Positions 30,837 through 40,197 of a DNA stretch of 64,000 nucleotides are shown one piece after another. The position numbers and the translations under genes were made by a program. Source of the DNA: Streptomyces sp. JH14 (GTDB lineage Bacteria > Actinomycetota > Actinomycetes > Streptomycetales > Streptomycetaceae); assembly GCF_029428675.1 (NCBI RefSeq), contig NZ_JAJNEL010000001.1, positions 3,410,001 to 3,474,000 on the forward strand, in the 5' to 3' direction. The notes under the pieces are model-generated. The model was not told the origin of the DNA, searched no databases, and worked only from the letters and a program-made list of their open reading frames with translations. Positions within the stretch are counted from its first letter, which is position 1. The number at the start of each line of letters is the position of its first letter.

Positions 30837-30866
30837 CAGATGCTCTATCCGTTAAGCTACGAGTGC
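30794..30866 (-). tRNA. tRNA-Arg(ACG)
   Basis: Seven-base acceptor stem GCACTCG/CGAGTGC, D arm with TTAACGG, anticodon stem TCTGA/TCAGA around loop CTACGGA (anticodon ACG) and T arm GCAGG-TTCGAAT-CCTGC. 73 nt with discriminator A; CCA is not encoded. It is the integration target of the AICE. Confidence 0.95.
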
Positions 30867-31082
30867 TTGGCGTTCCGGGCTTTTCTGCCTGGTCGGCGTT
30901 GCGGGAACAACATTACATGACCTGCGCCGTCACGCGAAATCCATTAACCAAACCACCTCTGACCTGCGAAAACGCCTCACAGCCCGCCGTTCGGCCGGCT
31001 TGTGGCGGGGTCCCGCGGTGCCGCTGTCACATCCGGATACGACTGAAGCCCCGGCCAGTGGCACGGGGCTTCAGTGATCAAG

Positions 31083-31173
31083 CGGAGGCGGAGGGATTTG
31101 AACCCTCGATGGGCTTTAAGACCCAAACCGCATTAGCAGTGCGGCGCCATAGACCGGACTAGGCGACGCCTCC
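31083..31173 (-). tRNA. tRNA-Ser(GCT)
   Basis: Acceptor stem GGAGGCG/CGCCTCC, discriminator G, anticodon loop CTGCTAA (GCT), long variable arm and T arm GAGGG-TTCAAAT-CCCTC. 91 nt, as usual for a class II tRNA-Ser. Confidence 0.95.
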
Positions 31174-31371
31174 AGCACACCTCGCGCTGGCGCGAGTGGT
31201 GCGTGCAGATGATGACACAGCTGAGGGCTGTGTCTCCAATCGCCGCCTACGGTACTAGGCAGTCGGCCGCCAGGGCAAAGCCTCTGCGGTTGCGCAACGC
31301 CGCGGCGTGCGGAGCGTTAGTGGGAAAGGGGGCTTCGCCTCCCCGCTCTTCCCGCTTCCACAGGAGTCCGC

Positions 31372-31851
31372 ATGCTGCGCCGCCTCGCCCTCACCGCCGT
31401 TGCGTCCCTCGCCGTGCTGTCCGCCGCAGCACCGGCCGCCACCGCCTCCACCGACCTCCTGCCGCTGCCCCTTCCCTTGCCGATGCCTGCGCCGCAGGAC
31501 AACGGCGACTCCGGCACCACCCAGCTGAAGGTGACGGTCTCGGACTCCGGAGACCGGGCCGCCGACGGCGTGTACGAACTGCAGTGCCTCCCCGCCCGCG
31601 GCACCCATCCGTCGGCGCAGCAGGCCTGCGACCGGCTGGCGGAGCTGGCCGTACCCACGGATGGCGGCACGGATCCCTTCCGTCCGGTGCCCGCGGACGC
31701 CATGTGCACCCAGCAGTTCGGCGGTTCGGCCACGGCCCGCGTCACCGGGACATGGCGGGGACAGCCGGTCGACGCGTCCTTCGTTCGGACCAACGGCTGC
31801 GAGATCGCGCGCTGGAACGCCCTGCTTCCCGTGCTCCCGAACGTCCGCTGA
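31372..31851 (+). CDS. Subtilisin inhibitor-like (SSI family) secreted protease inhibitor
   Basis: A 159-residue exported protein. A signal peptide (MLRRLALTAVASLAVLSAAA, cleavage near ATAS) is followed by a short LPLPLPLPMP repeat and an SSI domain. Four Cys (LQCLP, QQACDR, AMCTQQ, NGCEIARW) give the two conserved disulfides, and ARVTGTWRGQPVDASFVRTN is a family signature. SSI proteins are secreted dimers that block subtilisin-type proteases and, in Streptomyces, restrain proteolysis during development. CAGGAG lies seven bases before ATG 31372. The mature N-terminus is a little longer than in classical SSI. Confidence 0.92.
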   Translation: MLRRLALTAVASLAVLSAAAPAATASTDLLPLPLPLPMPAPQDNGDSGTTQLKVTVSDSGDRAADGVYELQCLPARGTHPSAQQACDRLAELAVPTDGGTDPFRPVPADAMCTQQFGGSATARVTGTWRGQPVDASFVRTNGCEIARWNALLPVLPNVR

Positions 31852-32110
31852 CCACGGGCGGAGGGCCCGCCGGCAGCCGCCGGTCACGGGCGACCGGGCC
31901 CGTCGCAGGACACCTGCCAGGCTCTTCACAGGACACGCACAGAACCGGAGTCGTACACCGTATGCACAGAACCTTGGTGAGAGCTCCCCCTCATCCGCCG
32001 TCGGATGCCCCTCCCCTGCCTTTAGACTCCTCCAGTGACAGCCTGCGGCCCGAGAGGCAAGATGGGGCCCGCTGTCGGCAAGGTGCGGTAATCAGGGAGG
32101 AAGCGTCGTC

Positions 32111-35100
32111 GTGAGCAGCAGGCCGTCCCGAGGCACTGCTCGCCTCGCAGCCATACTCGATGCCCTTCCTGACGGGCTGCTGCTCGTCAATTGCAACGGC
32201 ACGGTCGTCAACGCCAACACCATCGCCCTCGAAATGTTCGAGACCCCGGGCACCGCGCTCGTCGGTCGCGGACTGCTCGATCTGCTGCCGGAGTTCGACT
32301 CCAAGCTGATTCCCGGGTCGATGCGCAGGCCCGAGGCGGCGGACGAGCGGGGCCGTACGAAGCCGACGCGGATGACCGCGCGGCGGACCGACGGCTCCGA
32401 GTACCCGGTCGAGGTCACCAGCGCCAGCCTGGAGGACGGGCAGGCCGCGTACAACGACGTCCAGGCCGGCTACACCGGCAGCTACACGGGCGACGAGCTG
32501 CTGATGCTCGTCGTACGGGATCTGTCGGGCACCGTCGACACCGAGGCCGAGCTGGCCCGTTCGCAGCGGCAGACCGAGATGATCCTGCGGGCCGCGGCCG
32601 AGGGCGTCGTCGGCACGGACACGGACGGCCGGGTCGTTCTGGTCAACCCCGCCGCCGCGCAGATCCTCGGCTTCCGCGCCAGCGACCTGGGCGGCCGGCA
32701 GCTGCACGCGCTGATCCTGCACTCGCGTGCGGAGGGCGAGCCGTTCCCGTACGAGGAGTCGCCGCTCGCCGACACGCTCAAGTCCGGCCGCAAGCACCGG
32801 GTGCGCGGGCAGGTCCTGTGGTCCAAGAGCGGCGCGCAGGTACCGGTCGATCTGACGACGGCGCCCGTGCGCGACGGGGACCAGCTGGTCGGTGCGGTGA
32901 TGACGTTCACCGACCGCAGGCCCTACGAGGAACTCGCCAAGCAGCACACGGAGCAGCTGGCGCAGCTGACCGAGAGCCACACCACCGAGGTCACCGAGCT
33001 CACCGAACGGCACACCGCCGAGGTCACGGGGCTGACCGAGCAGCACGCCGCCGAGCTGGCCGACCGCACCGAGCGGTACGCGGCCGAGCTGGAGGAGCAG
33101 GCCGAGCAGCTCACGGATCTGACCGCCCGGCACACCCAGCTGACTGCCGTCCTCGGCGAGTCGCTGCGCGGTCCGCTGGAGGAGCTGCGCGGCGAGCTCT
33201 TCACGCTCGCCGCCGACCCGGCGGGCCAGCTGTGGCCCGAGGCCAACCAGATCCTGCACCACCTGGCGGCGGGCTACGCCCGGATGGCGACGCTCGTCGA
33301 CAACGTACTGAGCTTCCAGCGGCTGGACGCCGGTGCGGAGCAGCTGGTCAAGGAGAAGGCGCTGCTCGACGGCGTCGTGACGGCCGGCATCGACGCCGCC
33401 GTCGAGCTGATCGGTCCCGGCAGGGCCCAGTTCGCGGTGCACGCGCCGCCGATCGAGGCCGAGGTCGACGCGGGCCGGCTGGTGACCGCGCTCGCGCATC
33501 TGGTCGCGGATGTCGCCGGCGTCGACTCGACCGGCCGGGCACGACTGGTGCCGGGCGGCGGCTACGTCGACTCGACGGTGGTCGTGGCCGCGGCCCAGCG
33601 CGGCGAGGTCGTACGGATCGAGGTCCGTGGACCGTTCGCCGGGGGAGACCCGGTCCACGAACCGATCGTGCGCGGGATCGTACGGGCGCACGGCGGCGTG
33701 CTCCAGACGCACGAGATGCCGGGCATGAGCGGCAGCGCGTACGTGCTCGAGGTGCCGCTGGGCGCGGGTTCGGGCACCGTGGTGCCGCCGGAGGCTCCCG
33801 CCGTGCAGGCACCGATGACGGAGACGACGGCCGGTGCCGGTGTCGTGGCCGTTCAGGAGCAGCAGGGCGCATCGGGCGGCGGGCGGCGCAGGGCACGCCG
33901 GGCGTCGACGGACGCGTTCCTGGAGAGCCCGGTGGGCGGGACCGATGCCGTGGCCGGGTCCGGCGACGCGGCGGCGGAGCCGACAGGGCGGCGCAGGGCG
34001 CGTCGTGAGGCGGTGGCACCGGACGAGCAGGCTCAGCCGGTGCCGCAGGTCCCGCAGTCGCCGCAGGAGCTCGTCCCGGACCGGCAGGGCGAGGGATCGG
34101 GGCGCAGGCGGGGGAGGCCCAGCCCCGCCGAGACGGCCGAGCCGTCCGCGCAGCTTGCCCAGGGATCACAGCCGTCGCAGGGACCTGGGTCCGCGTTGGC
34201 CCTGTCCGCGGCCGCAGCGCCGTCCGAGGGCTCCGTGGTGACGGCTGCCGAGGGCGCGCAGGGCGGTGGCGGCCGCCCGCAGCGCGGGCAGACCGTACCG
34301 CCGCAGGGTGTGCCGGCCGAGATGGCGGTGCCGGTGCCCGCGGGCGGACAGCCGGCACGACAGAGCAACGAGAACCAGCTGGCCCTCCCGGCAGTCGCCC
34401 CTGCCGCCGGCCAGGGACAGAGCGAGGGCGGCGCGCAGGCCCAGCAGACCGGGCGGCGGGCCAGGCGGGCGCTGGCGACCGCGCAGGACCGGCCCGAGCC
34501 CGCGGGGCCGCGTACCGCGTTCGCACTCCCGCCCGCCGAGGCCGACCGGATCCCGCCCACGGCCGGTGCAGCGGATGCCTCGCTGCCGGGGCGCCATGAC
34601 GCTGTACAGGTGCCGCAGGGCGACGCCCACACACCGTCGCAGGAACACCCCGTACCGACCGGCCGCCGCCGGGCGCGCCCCGCCGACGCACCGCAGCAGG
34701 CTCAGCAGCCGGAACCCCCGCAGCAGTCCGGGCTGCCGGCGCAGCCCGGCGGCTGGTCGGACAACGGCACTTCGGGGCAGGGCCTGGCCGCCCTCACCGC
34801 CCTGACCGCCCCTGACGACGATCCGGACTGGACCGGCGCGGGTCACACGACGCACACCACCGGCACCGCCAACGCCGCCGCAGGGGAGAGCCGTCCGCGG
34901 GAGAACGCGCCCGCCGCCGCTCCCGTCCCTGCACCGGCGGCCGCCGCCGTGCCCGATGCGCGACGACAGCCGCTGCCCGCCGAAGCCCCCATGCCCGCGT
35001 CCTCGGACTCGACGCAGGGGCGGGCGTTCAGCGTGCGGACGCTCGGCCAGGGCGTGCCGTTCGTCCAGCACCTCGCGCACCAGCAGAACCAGACGCTCGG

Positions 35101-36124
35101 CGGCGCCGGCCGGCGCCGCAAGCTCGCCGCGCCGCCCGCGGCCGAGCGCACCGCACCGGCCACCGTGCCGCAGCCGGCCGCCGCACAGCCCGCCGCCACC
35201 CCGGCTGCCACCGCGCAGCCCGGCACCGCGCCCACCACCAGCACCTCGGGACAGCTGCTCGCCGCCCCGGCGGCCGAGGGGCGCGCCTACGCCATCGGGG
35301 CCCCCGACGAGGGCGCCGAAGGTCCGGAGCCACTGGACGGTCCGGGCGGCGCGATCGAGGTCGCCAACCGGCCGTCACCGCAGCCGGCCGACGACGAGCT
35401 GCCCCCGGAGCCGCTGGACAACCCGCGCCGGCTCCTCGTCTGGCCCGCGCCCGACGCCTCCACCCAGCAGGCGCTGAGCGACCGCGGCTACCGCCCTGTG
35501 ATCGTGCACTCCCGCGAGGAGGTGGACGCCCAGATCGCGGCGTTCCCCGCCGCGCTCTTCGTGGACCCGCTGACCGGCCCCATCACCCGTACGGCGCTGC
35601 AGTCGCTGCGCCAGGCGGCGGTGGCCGCCGAGGTTCCGGTGCTGGTGACGGCCGGTCTGGGGCAGGCGTCGCGGGAAGCGGCGTACGGTGCCGACCCCGC
35701 CGTGCTGCTCAAGGCGCTCGCCCCTCGTGACAGCGAGCAGCACCCGCCGCGGGTGCTGCTGATCGAGGAGCACGAGGAGATCGCGGTGGCGCTGACGGCG
35801 ACGCTGGAACGCCGCGGCATGCAGGTCGCGCAGGCCGCGACCGACAACGAGGCAGTCTCGCTGGCCACCCGGATGCGGCCGAACCTCGTGGTGATGGACC
35901 TGATGCAGGTACGCCGCCGACGGGCCGGCATCGTCGACTGGCTGCGCGCGAACGGCCAGCTCAACCGGACCCCGCTGGTCGTCTACACGTCGGCCGGCAT
36001 GGACCGGGCGGACCTGCCGAAGCTCAGCTCCGGCGAGACCGTGCTGTTCCTGGCGGAACGGTCGACGAGCGACGAGGTGCAGTCCCGCATCGTCGATCTG
36101 CTGGCGAAGATCGGCACGAACTGA
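32111..36124 (+). CDS. Giant PAS-domain protein with degenerate histidine kinase and two atypical receiver domains
   Basis: A 1337-residue soluble protein from GTG 32111 (AGGGAGGA before it). Order: PAS-like (about 8-130) and PAS (about 150-265) domains; a coiled coil at 276-345 with four 11-residue repeats (TESHTTEVTEL, TERHTAEVTGL ...); a DHp/ATPase-like region (345-555) where the H box reads GESLRGPLEEL without His and no N or G boxes are evident; a 540-residue disordered Pro/Gln/Ala region with six Arg-rich GRRRARR-like motifs; a receiver-like domain (1105-1210) keeping Asp (LFVDPLT), Thr and Lys; and a second (1212-1335) with Asp (VVMDLM) but EE for the acid pair and no Lys. It looks like a signalling scaffold derived from a hybrid kinase rather than an active kinase. 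Confidence 0.8.
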   Translation: MSSRPSRGTARLAAILDALPDGLLLVNCNGTVVNANTIALEMFETPGTALVGRGLLDLLPEFDSKLIPGSMRRPEAADERGRTKPTRMTARRTDGSEYPVEVTSASLEDGQAAYNDVQAGYTGSYTGDELLMLVVRDLSGTVDTEAELARSQRQTEMILRAAAEGVVGTDTDGRVVLVNPAAAQILGFRASDLGGRQLHALILHSRAEGEPFPYEESPLADTLKSGRKHRVRGQVLWSKSGAQVPVDLTTAPVRDGDQLVGAVMTFTDRRPYEELAKQHTEQLAQLTESHTTEVTELTERHTAEVTGLTEQHAAELADRTERYAAELEEQAEQLTDLTARHTQLTAVLGESLRGPLEELRGELFTLAADPAGQLWPEANQILHHLAAGYARMATLVDNVLSFQRLDAGAEQLVKEKALLDGVVTAGIDAAVELIGPGRAQFAVHAPPIEAEVDAGRLVTALAHLVADVAGVDSTGRARLVPGGGYVDSTVVVAAAQRGEVVRIEVRGPFAGGDPVHEPIVRGIVRAHGGVLQTHEMPGMSGSAYVLEVPLGAGSGTVVPPEAPAVQAPMTETTAGAGVVAVQEQQGASGGGRRRARRASTDAFLESPVGGTDAVAGSGDAAAEPTGRRRARREAVAPDEQAQPVPQVPQSPQELVPDRQGEGSGRRRGRPSPAETAEPSAQLAQGSQPSQGPGSALALSAAAAPSEGSVVTAAEGAQGGGGRPQRGQTVPPQGVPAEMAVPVPAGGQPARQSNENQLALPAVAPAAGQGQSEGGAQAQQTGRRARRALATAQDRPEPAGPRTAFALPPAEADRIPPTAGAADASLPGRHDAVQVPQGDAHTPSQEHPVPTGRRRARPADAPQQAQQPEPPQQSGLPAQPGGWSDNGTSGQGLAALTALTAPDDDPDWTGAGHTTHTTGTANAAAGESRPRENAPAAAPVPAPAAAAVPDARRQPLPAEAPMPASSDSTQGRAFSVRTLGQGVPFVQHLAHQQNQTLGGAGRRRKLAAPPAAERTAPATVPQPAAAQPAATPAATAQPGTAPTTSTSGQLLAAPAAEGRAYAIGAPDEGAEGPEPLDGPGGAIEVANRPSPQPADDELPPEPLDNPRRLLVWPAPDASTQQALSDRGYRPVIVHSREEVDAQIAAFPAALFVDPLTGPITRTALQSLRQAAVAAEVPVLVTAGLGQASREAAYGADPAVLLKALAPRDSEQHPPRVLLIEEHEEIAVALTATLERRGMQVAQAATDNEAVSLATRMRPNLVVMDLMQVRRRRAGIVDWLRANGQLNRTPLVVYTSAGMDRADLPKLSSGETVLFLAERSTSDEVQSRIVDLLAKIGTN

Positions 36125-36137
36125 ACAAGGCACCAGG

Positions 36138-36187
36138 ACGGACGACGAGGGCGGTACGGGAAGTCCCGTACCGCCCTCGTCGTCCGT
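36138..36187. terminator. Perfect 23-bp hairpin, bidirectional terminator
   Basis: The arms 36138-36160 (ACGGACGACGAGGG onward) and 36165-36187 pair without mismatch over the loop AAGT. It lies between the convergent PAS-protein and acyl-CoA synthetase genes, 14 bp after one stop and 7 bp from the other, and should end transcription in both directions. Confidence 0.85.
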
Positions 36188-36193
36188 GCCCGA

Positions 36194-37843
36194 TCAGAGG
36201 TGGGTGATCTCCAGCTCGCCCTGCGCGTACTGCTGGCGGATCACCTTCTTGTCGAACTTGCCGACGCTGGTCTTCGGCACCGCCGCAATGACCGTCCAAC
36301 GCTCCGGCAGCTGCCACTTGGCGATGCCCGACTCGGCGAGGAACGCCCTCAGCGCCACGTAGTCGGCGGTGGCGTCGCTCTTGAGGACGACGGTCGCGAG
36401 CGGGCGTTCGCCCCACTTGTCGTCCGGGACGGCGACGACGGCAGCCTCGGCCACATCCGGGTGCGCCATCAGGGCGTTCTCCAGCTCCACGCTCGAAATC
36501 CACTCGCCACCGGACTTGATGACGTCCTTGGCCCGGTCGGTGAGGGTGAGGAAGCCTTCGTCGCTGATGACGCCGACGTCGCCGGTCTTCAGCCAGCCGT
36601 CCTCACTGAACTTGTCCTCGGGGCGCAGCGCCTCGCCGTCCGCGCCTCCGTAGTACGCACCGGCGATCCAGGGACCGCGGACCTCCAGCTCACCTGCCGA
36701 CGCGCCGTCCCAGGGCAGAAGCCCGCCGCCGGGGCCGACCAGCCGCGCCTCGACACCGGCCGGGAAGCGGCCCTGGGTGATCCGGTACGGCCACTCCTGC
36801 TCCTCGGTCAGGCCCGCGGGCGGGTTGGCCATGGTGCCGAGCGGCGATGTCTCCGTCATGCCCCAGGCGTGGCAGAGGCGGACGCCCAGCTTGTCGTACG
36901 CCTCCATGAGTGCGGGCGGGCAGGCGGAGCCGCCGATGGTGACGCGGGCCATCGAGGACAGATCGCGCGGGTTGGCGACGACCTCGGCGAGCAGTCCCTG
37001 CCAGATGGTGGGGACGGCGGCGGCGTGGCTCGGCTTCTCACGCTCGATCATGTCGGCGAGCGGAGCGGGCTGCAGGAAACGGTCGGGCATGAGCATGTTG
37101 ACGCCGGACATGAACGTCGCGTGCGGCAGACCCCAGGCGTTGACGTGGAACTGGGGCACGACCACCAGTGTGGTGTCCTTGTCCGTCAGCCCCATCGACT
37201 CGGTCATGTTGACCTGCATGGAGTGCAGGTAGATGGAGCGGTGGGAGTAGACGACGCCCTTGGGGTCGCCGGTGGTGCCGGAGGTGTAACACATGGCGGC
37301 GGCCTGACGTTCGTCCAGCTCCGGCCAGTCGTATCCGGTCGGACGTCCTGCGATCAGCTCCTCGTAGTCGTGTACCTGCGGGACGGCGCCGTCGAGCACG
37401 GAGCGGTCGCCGGCGCCCACGACGACCACATGCTCGATCGACGTCAGGTGGGGGAGGAGCGGCGCGAGGAGCGGCAGCAGCGAGCCGTTGACGAGAACGA
37501 CCTTGTCGTCGGCGTGCTTGACGACCCAGATCAACTGCTCGGCGGGAAGGCGCAGGTTGAGCGTGTGGAGCACGGCCCCCATGGAGGGAATCGCGAGATA
37601 CGCCTCCACGTGCTCCGCGTTGTTCCACATGAGGGTGGCCACCCTCTGGTCGCCGACGACACCGAGTTCGTCACGCAGGGCGTGGGCGAGCTGCGTGGCA
37701 CGACGGCCCACCTCGGCGAAGCTTCGCCGCTGCGGCTCGGGGTCGCCCGTCCAGGTCGTGACCTGAGACTTCCCATGGATCGTCATCCCGTGCGTCAGGA
37801 TGCGGGTGACAGTCAGCGGTACGTCCTGCATGGTGCTCAGCAC
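36194..37843 (-). CDS. Acyl-CoA synthetase (FadD-like, AMP-forming)
   Basis: A 549-residue ANL-superfamily enzyme that activates a fatty or other carboxylic acid to its CoA thioester through an acyl-AMP. Key motifs: [20 protein letters not shown] (AMP/phosphate loop), [12 protein letters not shown] (A5), [11 protein letters not shown] (A7), [15 protein letters not shown] (hinge) and [10 protein letters not shown] (catalytic Lys, A10). GTG 37843 follows GGGAGGA. The substrate is not evident; medium- or long-chain acids are usual for this clade. Two palindromes upstream (37896-37930) are probable operators. Confidence 0.92.
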   Translation of the reverse strand: MLSTMQDVPLTVTRILTHGMTIHGKSQVTTWTGDPEPQRRSFAEVGRRATQLAHALRDELGVVGDQRVATLMWNNAEHVEAYLAIPSMGAVLHTLNLRLPAEQLIWVVKHADDKVVLVNGSLLPLLAPLLPHLTSIEHVVVVGAGDRSVLDGAVPQVHDYEELIAGRPTGYDWPELDERQAAAMCYTSGTTGDPKGVVYSHRSIYLHSMQVNMTESMGLTDKDTTLVVVPQFHVNAWGLPHATFMSGVNMLMPDRFLQPAPLADMIEREKPSHAAAVPTIWQGLLAEVVANPRDLSSMARVTIGGSACPPALMEAYDKLGVRLCHAWGMTETSPLGTMANPPAGLTEEQEWPYRITQGRFPAGVEARLVGPGGGLLPWDGASAGELEVRGPWIAGAYYGGADGEALRPEDKFSEDGWLKTGDVGVISDEGFLTLTDRAKDVIKSGGEWISSVELENALMAHPDVAEAAVVAVPDDKWGERPLATVVLKSDATADYVALRAFLAESGIAKWQLPERWTVIAAVPKTSVGKFDKKVIRQQYAQGELEITHL

Positions 37844-37895
37844 GGCGTCCTCCCGGTGGGCGCTACGCGGCAGTAGGGTTCCGCTGATTCTGCGC

Positions 37896-37930
37896 ACATA
37901 CCGATTGGTATGTCACTACTCCCGGGAGTA
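37896..37930 (-). promoter_or_regulatory. Two adjacent palindromes upstream of the acyl-CoA synthetase gene
   Basis: ACATACC-GATT-GGTATGT (37896-37913) and the perfect TACTCCCGGGAGTA (37917-37930) lie 53-87 bp before the start. The first has the size and symmetry of TetR-family operators that govern fatty-acid genes. Binding proteins are not identified. The remaining 220 bp to the sigma factor gene (37931-38152) are GC-rich with nothing I can name. Confidence 0.55.
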
Positions 37931-38152
37931 CGAATCGGTCTCCGCCGGATTCTCCTGGGCGGAACACTGCCGAAATGCCGTCACCGTCCGCGCGCAGCGC
38001 CGTCGCCGCCGTCGCATGCGAGTGGACCCGCGGCGCGCGGAGCGGGATTGCGGCGCAGGGAGCGCAGCTGCGGTGCGACGAGTCCCCGCCCGGGGCCGTC
38101 CCGGAGCCGTCCCGCGCCCGCGTGCCCGCCCGCGCGCCCGCACGGTTCGGGC

Positions 38153-38839
38153 TCAGCGGACCGGAATCAGCTCGGGGTCCTCGCGGAGCTTGCCGAGCGC
38201 CCGTGACACGGCGCTCTTGACCGTACCGATGGACACCCCGAGCACCTCGGCCGTCTGCGCCTCGCTGAGATCCTCGTAGTAGCGCAGGACGACCATCGCC
38301 CGCTGCCGGTCCGGGAGTTTCAGCACGGCCCGCCACATCGCATCGTGCAACGACTGCTGCTCGGCGGGATCGGGTGCGGGAGCGGCCTCCTGCTCGGGCA
38401 GCTCCTCGCACGTGAACTCGTCGACCTTGCGCTTGCGCCACTGCGAGGTCCGGGTGTTCAGCAGGGCCCGGCGGACGTAACCGTCGAGCGCCCGGTGGTC
38501 CTCTATCCGCTCCCACGCGACATACGTCTTGGCGAGCGCGGTCTGCAGCAGATCCTCGGCATCGCTCGGGTTCGCGGTGAGCGAGCGTGCGGTGCGCAGC
38601 AGTACGGGCCCCCGCGCCCGCACGAACGACGAGAACGACGGATACGGAACATGCGGTGCACGCGCCCCGTACGGAGCGTGCGCAGCAGCGGCGTGCGACG
38701 CGTGCGGGGTCGCCGATGCATGCTGTGCCTGCGACAGGGCCGATGCGTGCTGCGTGTGTGACGCCGGCAAGGTGCGTGGCGCGTGTCCGGTGGCGGCAGC
38801 GGCTCCCCTGGAGGCGCCCGTGCAGACTGGCGTGGTCAT
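38153..38839 (-). CDS. SigE-family RNA polymerase sigma factor
   Basis: A 228-residue extracytoplasmic-function type sigma factor of the actinobacterial SigE family. Region 2 appears in DAEDLLQTALAKTYVAWERI, region 4 in YYEDLSEAQTAEVLGVSIG then TVKSAVSRALGKLRE. The first 65 residues are unusual: an Ala/His/Ser/Gln-rich run (HTQHASALSQAQHASATPHA) with tandemly repeated DNA. No anti-sigma factor gene is adjacent, so its control is unclear; the N-terminal extension might serve. ATG 38839 is the first start; later in-frame starts would remove the extension. Confidence 0.88.
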   Translation of the reverse strand: MTTPVCTGASRGAAAATGHAPRTLPASHTQHASALSQAQHASATPHASHAAAAHAPYGARAPHVPYPSFSSFVRARGPVLLRTARSLTANPSDAEDLLQTALAKTYVAWERIEDHRALDGYVRRALLNTRTSQWRKRKVDEFTCEELPEQEAAPAPDPAEQQSLHDAMWRAVLKLPDRQRAMVVLRYYEDLSEAQTAEVLGVSIGTVKSAVSRALGKLREDPELIPVR

Positions 38840-39030
38840 GGGTCCACGCTAGGAGCGGTCGCTACGCGGGGGATCGGCCCCAGGTCCCGAAGCCACGTCC
38901 GCCTCAGGTTGTAGGGGTGGGGCCGGCCCCACCTCCTGAAGGAGTAGGGCCCCCGTCCTGCGGACTCGGGGTCACCCCTGGGACGGACTCACCGTCCCGC
39001 CGCCCGACCGGTGCCCCGCGGCCCCCCCGA

Positions 39031-40197
39031 TCAGCCGTCCGTGCCCAGGATCAGTCCCGAGGTCGGGACCCCCGTACCGGCGGTGACCAGCGTCCTGGCC
39101 GCCCCGGGTATCTGGTTCACCGACGTGCCCCGGATCTGCCGGACCGCCTCCGCGATGCCGTTCATCCCATGCAGATACGCCTCGCCCAGCTGGCCTCCAT
39201 GGGTGTTCAGGGGAAGCGCGCCGTCCGCCACGAAGTCGGCGGCCTCGCCCGGTCCGCAGAAGCCGAACTCCTCCAGTTGCATCAGTACGAACGGAGTGAA
39301 GTGGTCGTAGAGGATGCCCACATCAATGTCGCGGGGGGCGAGTCCGGAGGTACGCCAGAGCTGTCCGGCGACGACGGCGGTCTCCGGCAGTCCGGTCAGC
39401 CCGTCACGGTAGAAGCTCGTCATCTGCTCCTGCGCCCGCCCGGCGCCCTGCGCCACCGCGACGATCACCGCGGGCGGCCGGGGCAGGTCGCGGGCACGCT
39501 CGGCACTGGTGACGACGAGCGCCTGTCCGCCGTCGGTCTCCTGGCAGCAGTCGAGCAGACGGAGAGGTTCGACGATCCAGCGCGATGCGGCGTGATCGGC
39601 CAGCGTGATGGGCTTCCGGTAGAAGTACGCCGCCGGATTGCGCGCGGCATGGCGCCGGTCGGTCACCGCGACATGACCGAAGGCCTCCGGCGTCAGGTTG
39701 TACGTGTGCAGATAGCGCTGAGCGGCCATGGCGACCCAGGAGGCCGGGGTGAGCAGTCCGAAGGGGAGGTTCCAGCCGAGCGCGGCGCCCTCGGCGGTCG
39801 GTTCCCGGTGCTGCATCCCGGAACCGAAGCGCCTCCCCGAGCGCTCGTTGAATGCGCGGTAGCAGACCACGACGTCGGCCACCCCGCTCGCGACGGCGAG
39901 CGCCGCCTGCTGCACGGTGGCACAGGCCGCCCCGCCTCCGTAGTGGATGCGGGAGAAGAACGACAGCTCGCCGATGCCGGCTGCCTGGGCGACGGTGATC
40001 TCGGGACTGGTGTCCATCGTGAACGTGACCAGGCCGTCGACATCGGCGGGGGTCAGCCCGGCGTCGTCGAGGGCGGCCCGCACCGCCTCGACAGCCAACT
40101 TCAGTTCGCTGCGCCCGGAGTCCTTGGAGAACTCGGTTGCCCCGATCCCGACGATCGCGGCCCGGCCGCCGAGGGAATCCGCCCTGCGCACGCTCAT
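39031..40197 (-). CDS. Ltp2-like thiolase-fold lipid-transfer protein/aldolase
   Basis: A 388-residue thiolase-superfamily protein lacking the usual acyltransferase Cys pattern (GRAAIVGIGATEFSKDSGRS, ISxx-like ASGVADVVVCYRAFNERSG, NTHGGQLGEAYLHGMNG). It most resembles mycobacterial Ltp2, the retro-aldolase that, with the DUF35 protein, removes the last propionyl unit of the steroid side chain. It is the last gene of a five-gene operon; its ATG overlaps the previous stop by 4 bp. The order and partners make the Ltp2 reading much stronger than sequence alone. Confidence 0.85.
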   Translation of the reverse strand: MSVRRADSLGGRAAIVGIGATEFSKDSGRSELKLAVEAVRAALDDAGLTPADVDGLVTFTMDTSPEITVAQAAGIGELSFFSRIHYGGGAACATVQQAALAVASGVADVVVCYRAFNERSGRRFGSGMQHREPTAEGAALGWNLPFGLLTPASWVAMAAQRYLHTYNLTPEAFGHVAVTDRRHAARNPAAYFYRKPITLADHAASRWIVEPLRLLDCCQETDGGQALVVTSAERARDLPRPPAVIVAVAQGAGRAQEQMTSFYRDGLTGLPETAVVAGQLWRTSGLAPRDIDVGILYDHFTPFVLMQLEEFGFCGPGEAADFVADGALPLNTHGGQLGEAYLHGMNGIAEAVRQIRGTSVNQIPGAARTLVTAGTGVPTSGLILGTDG

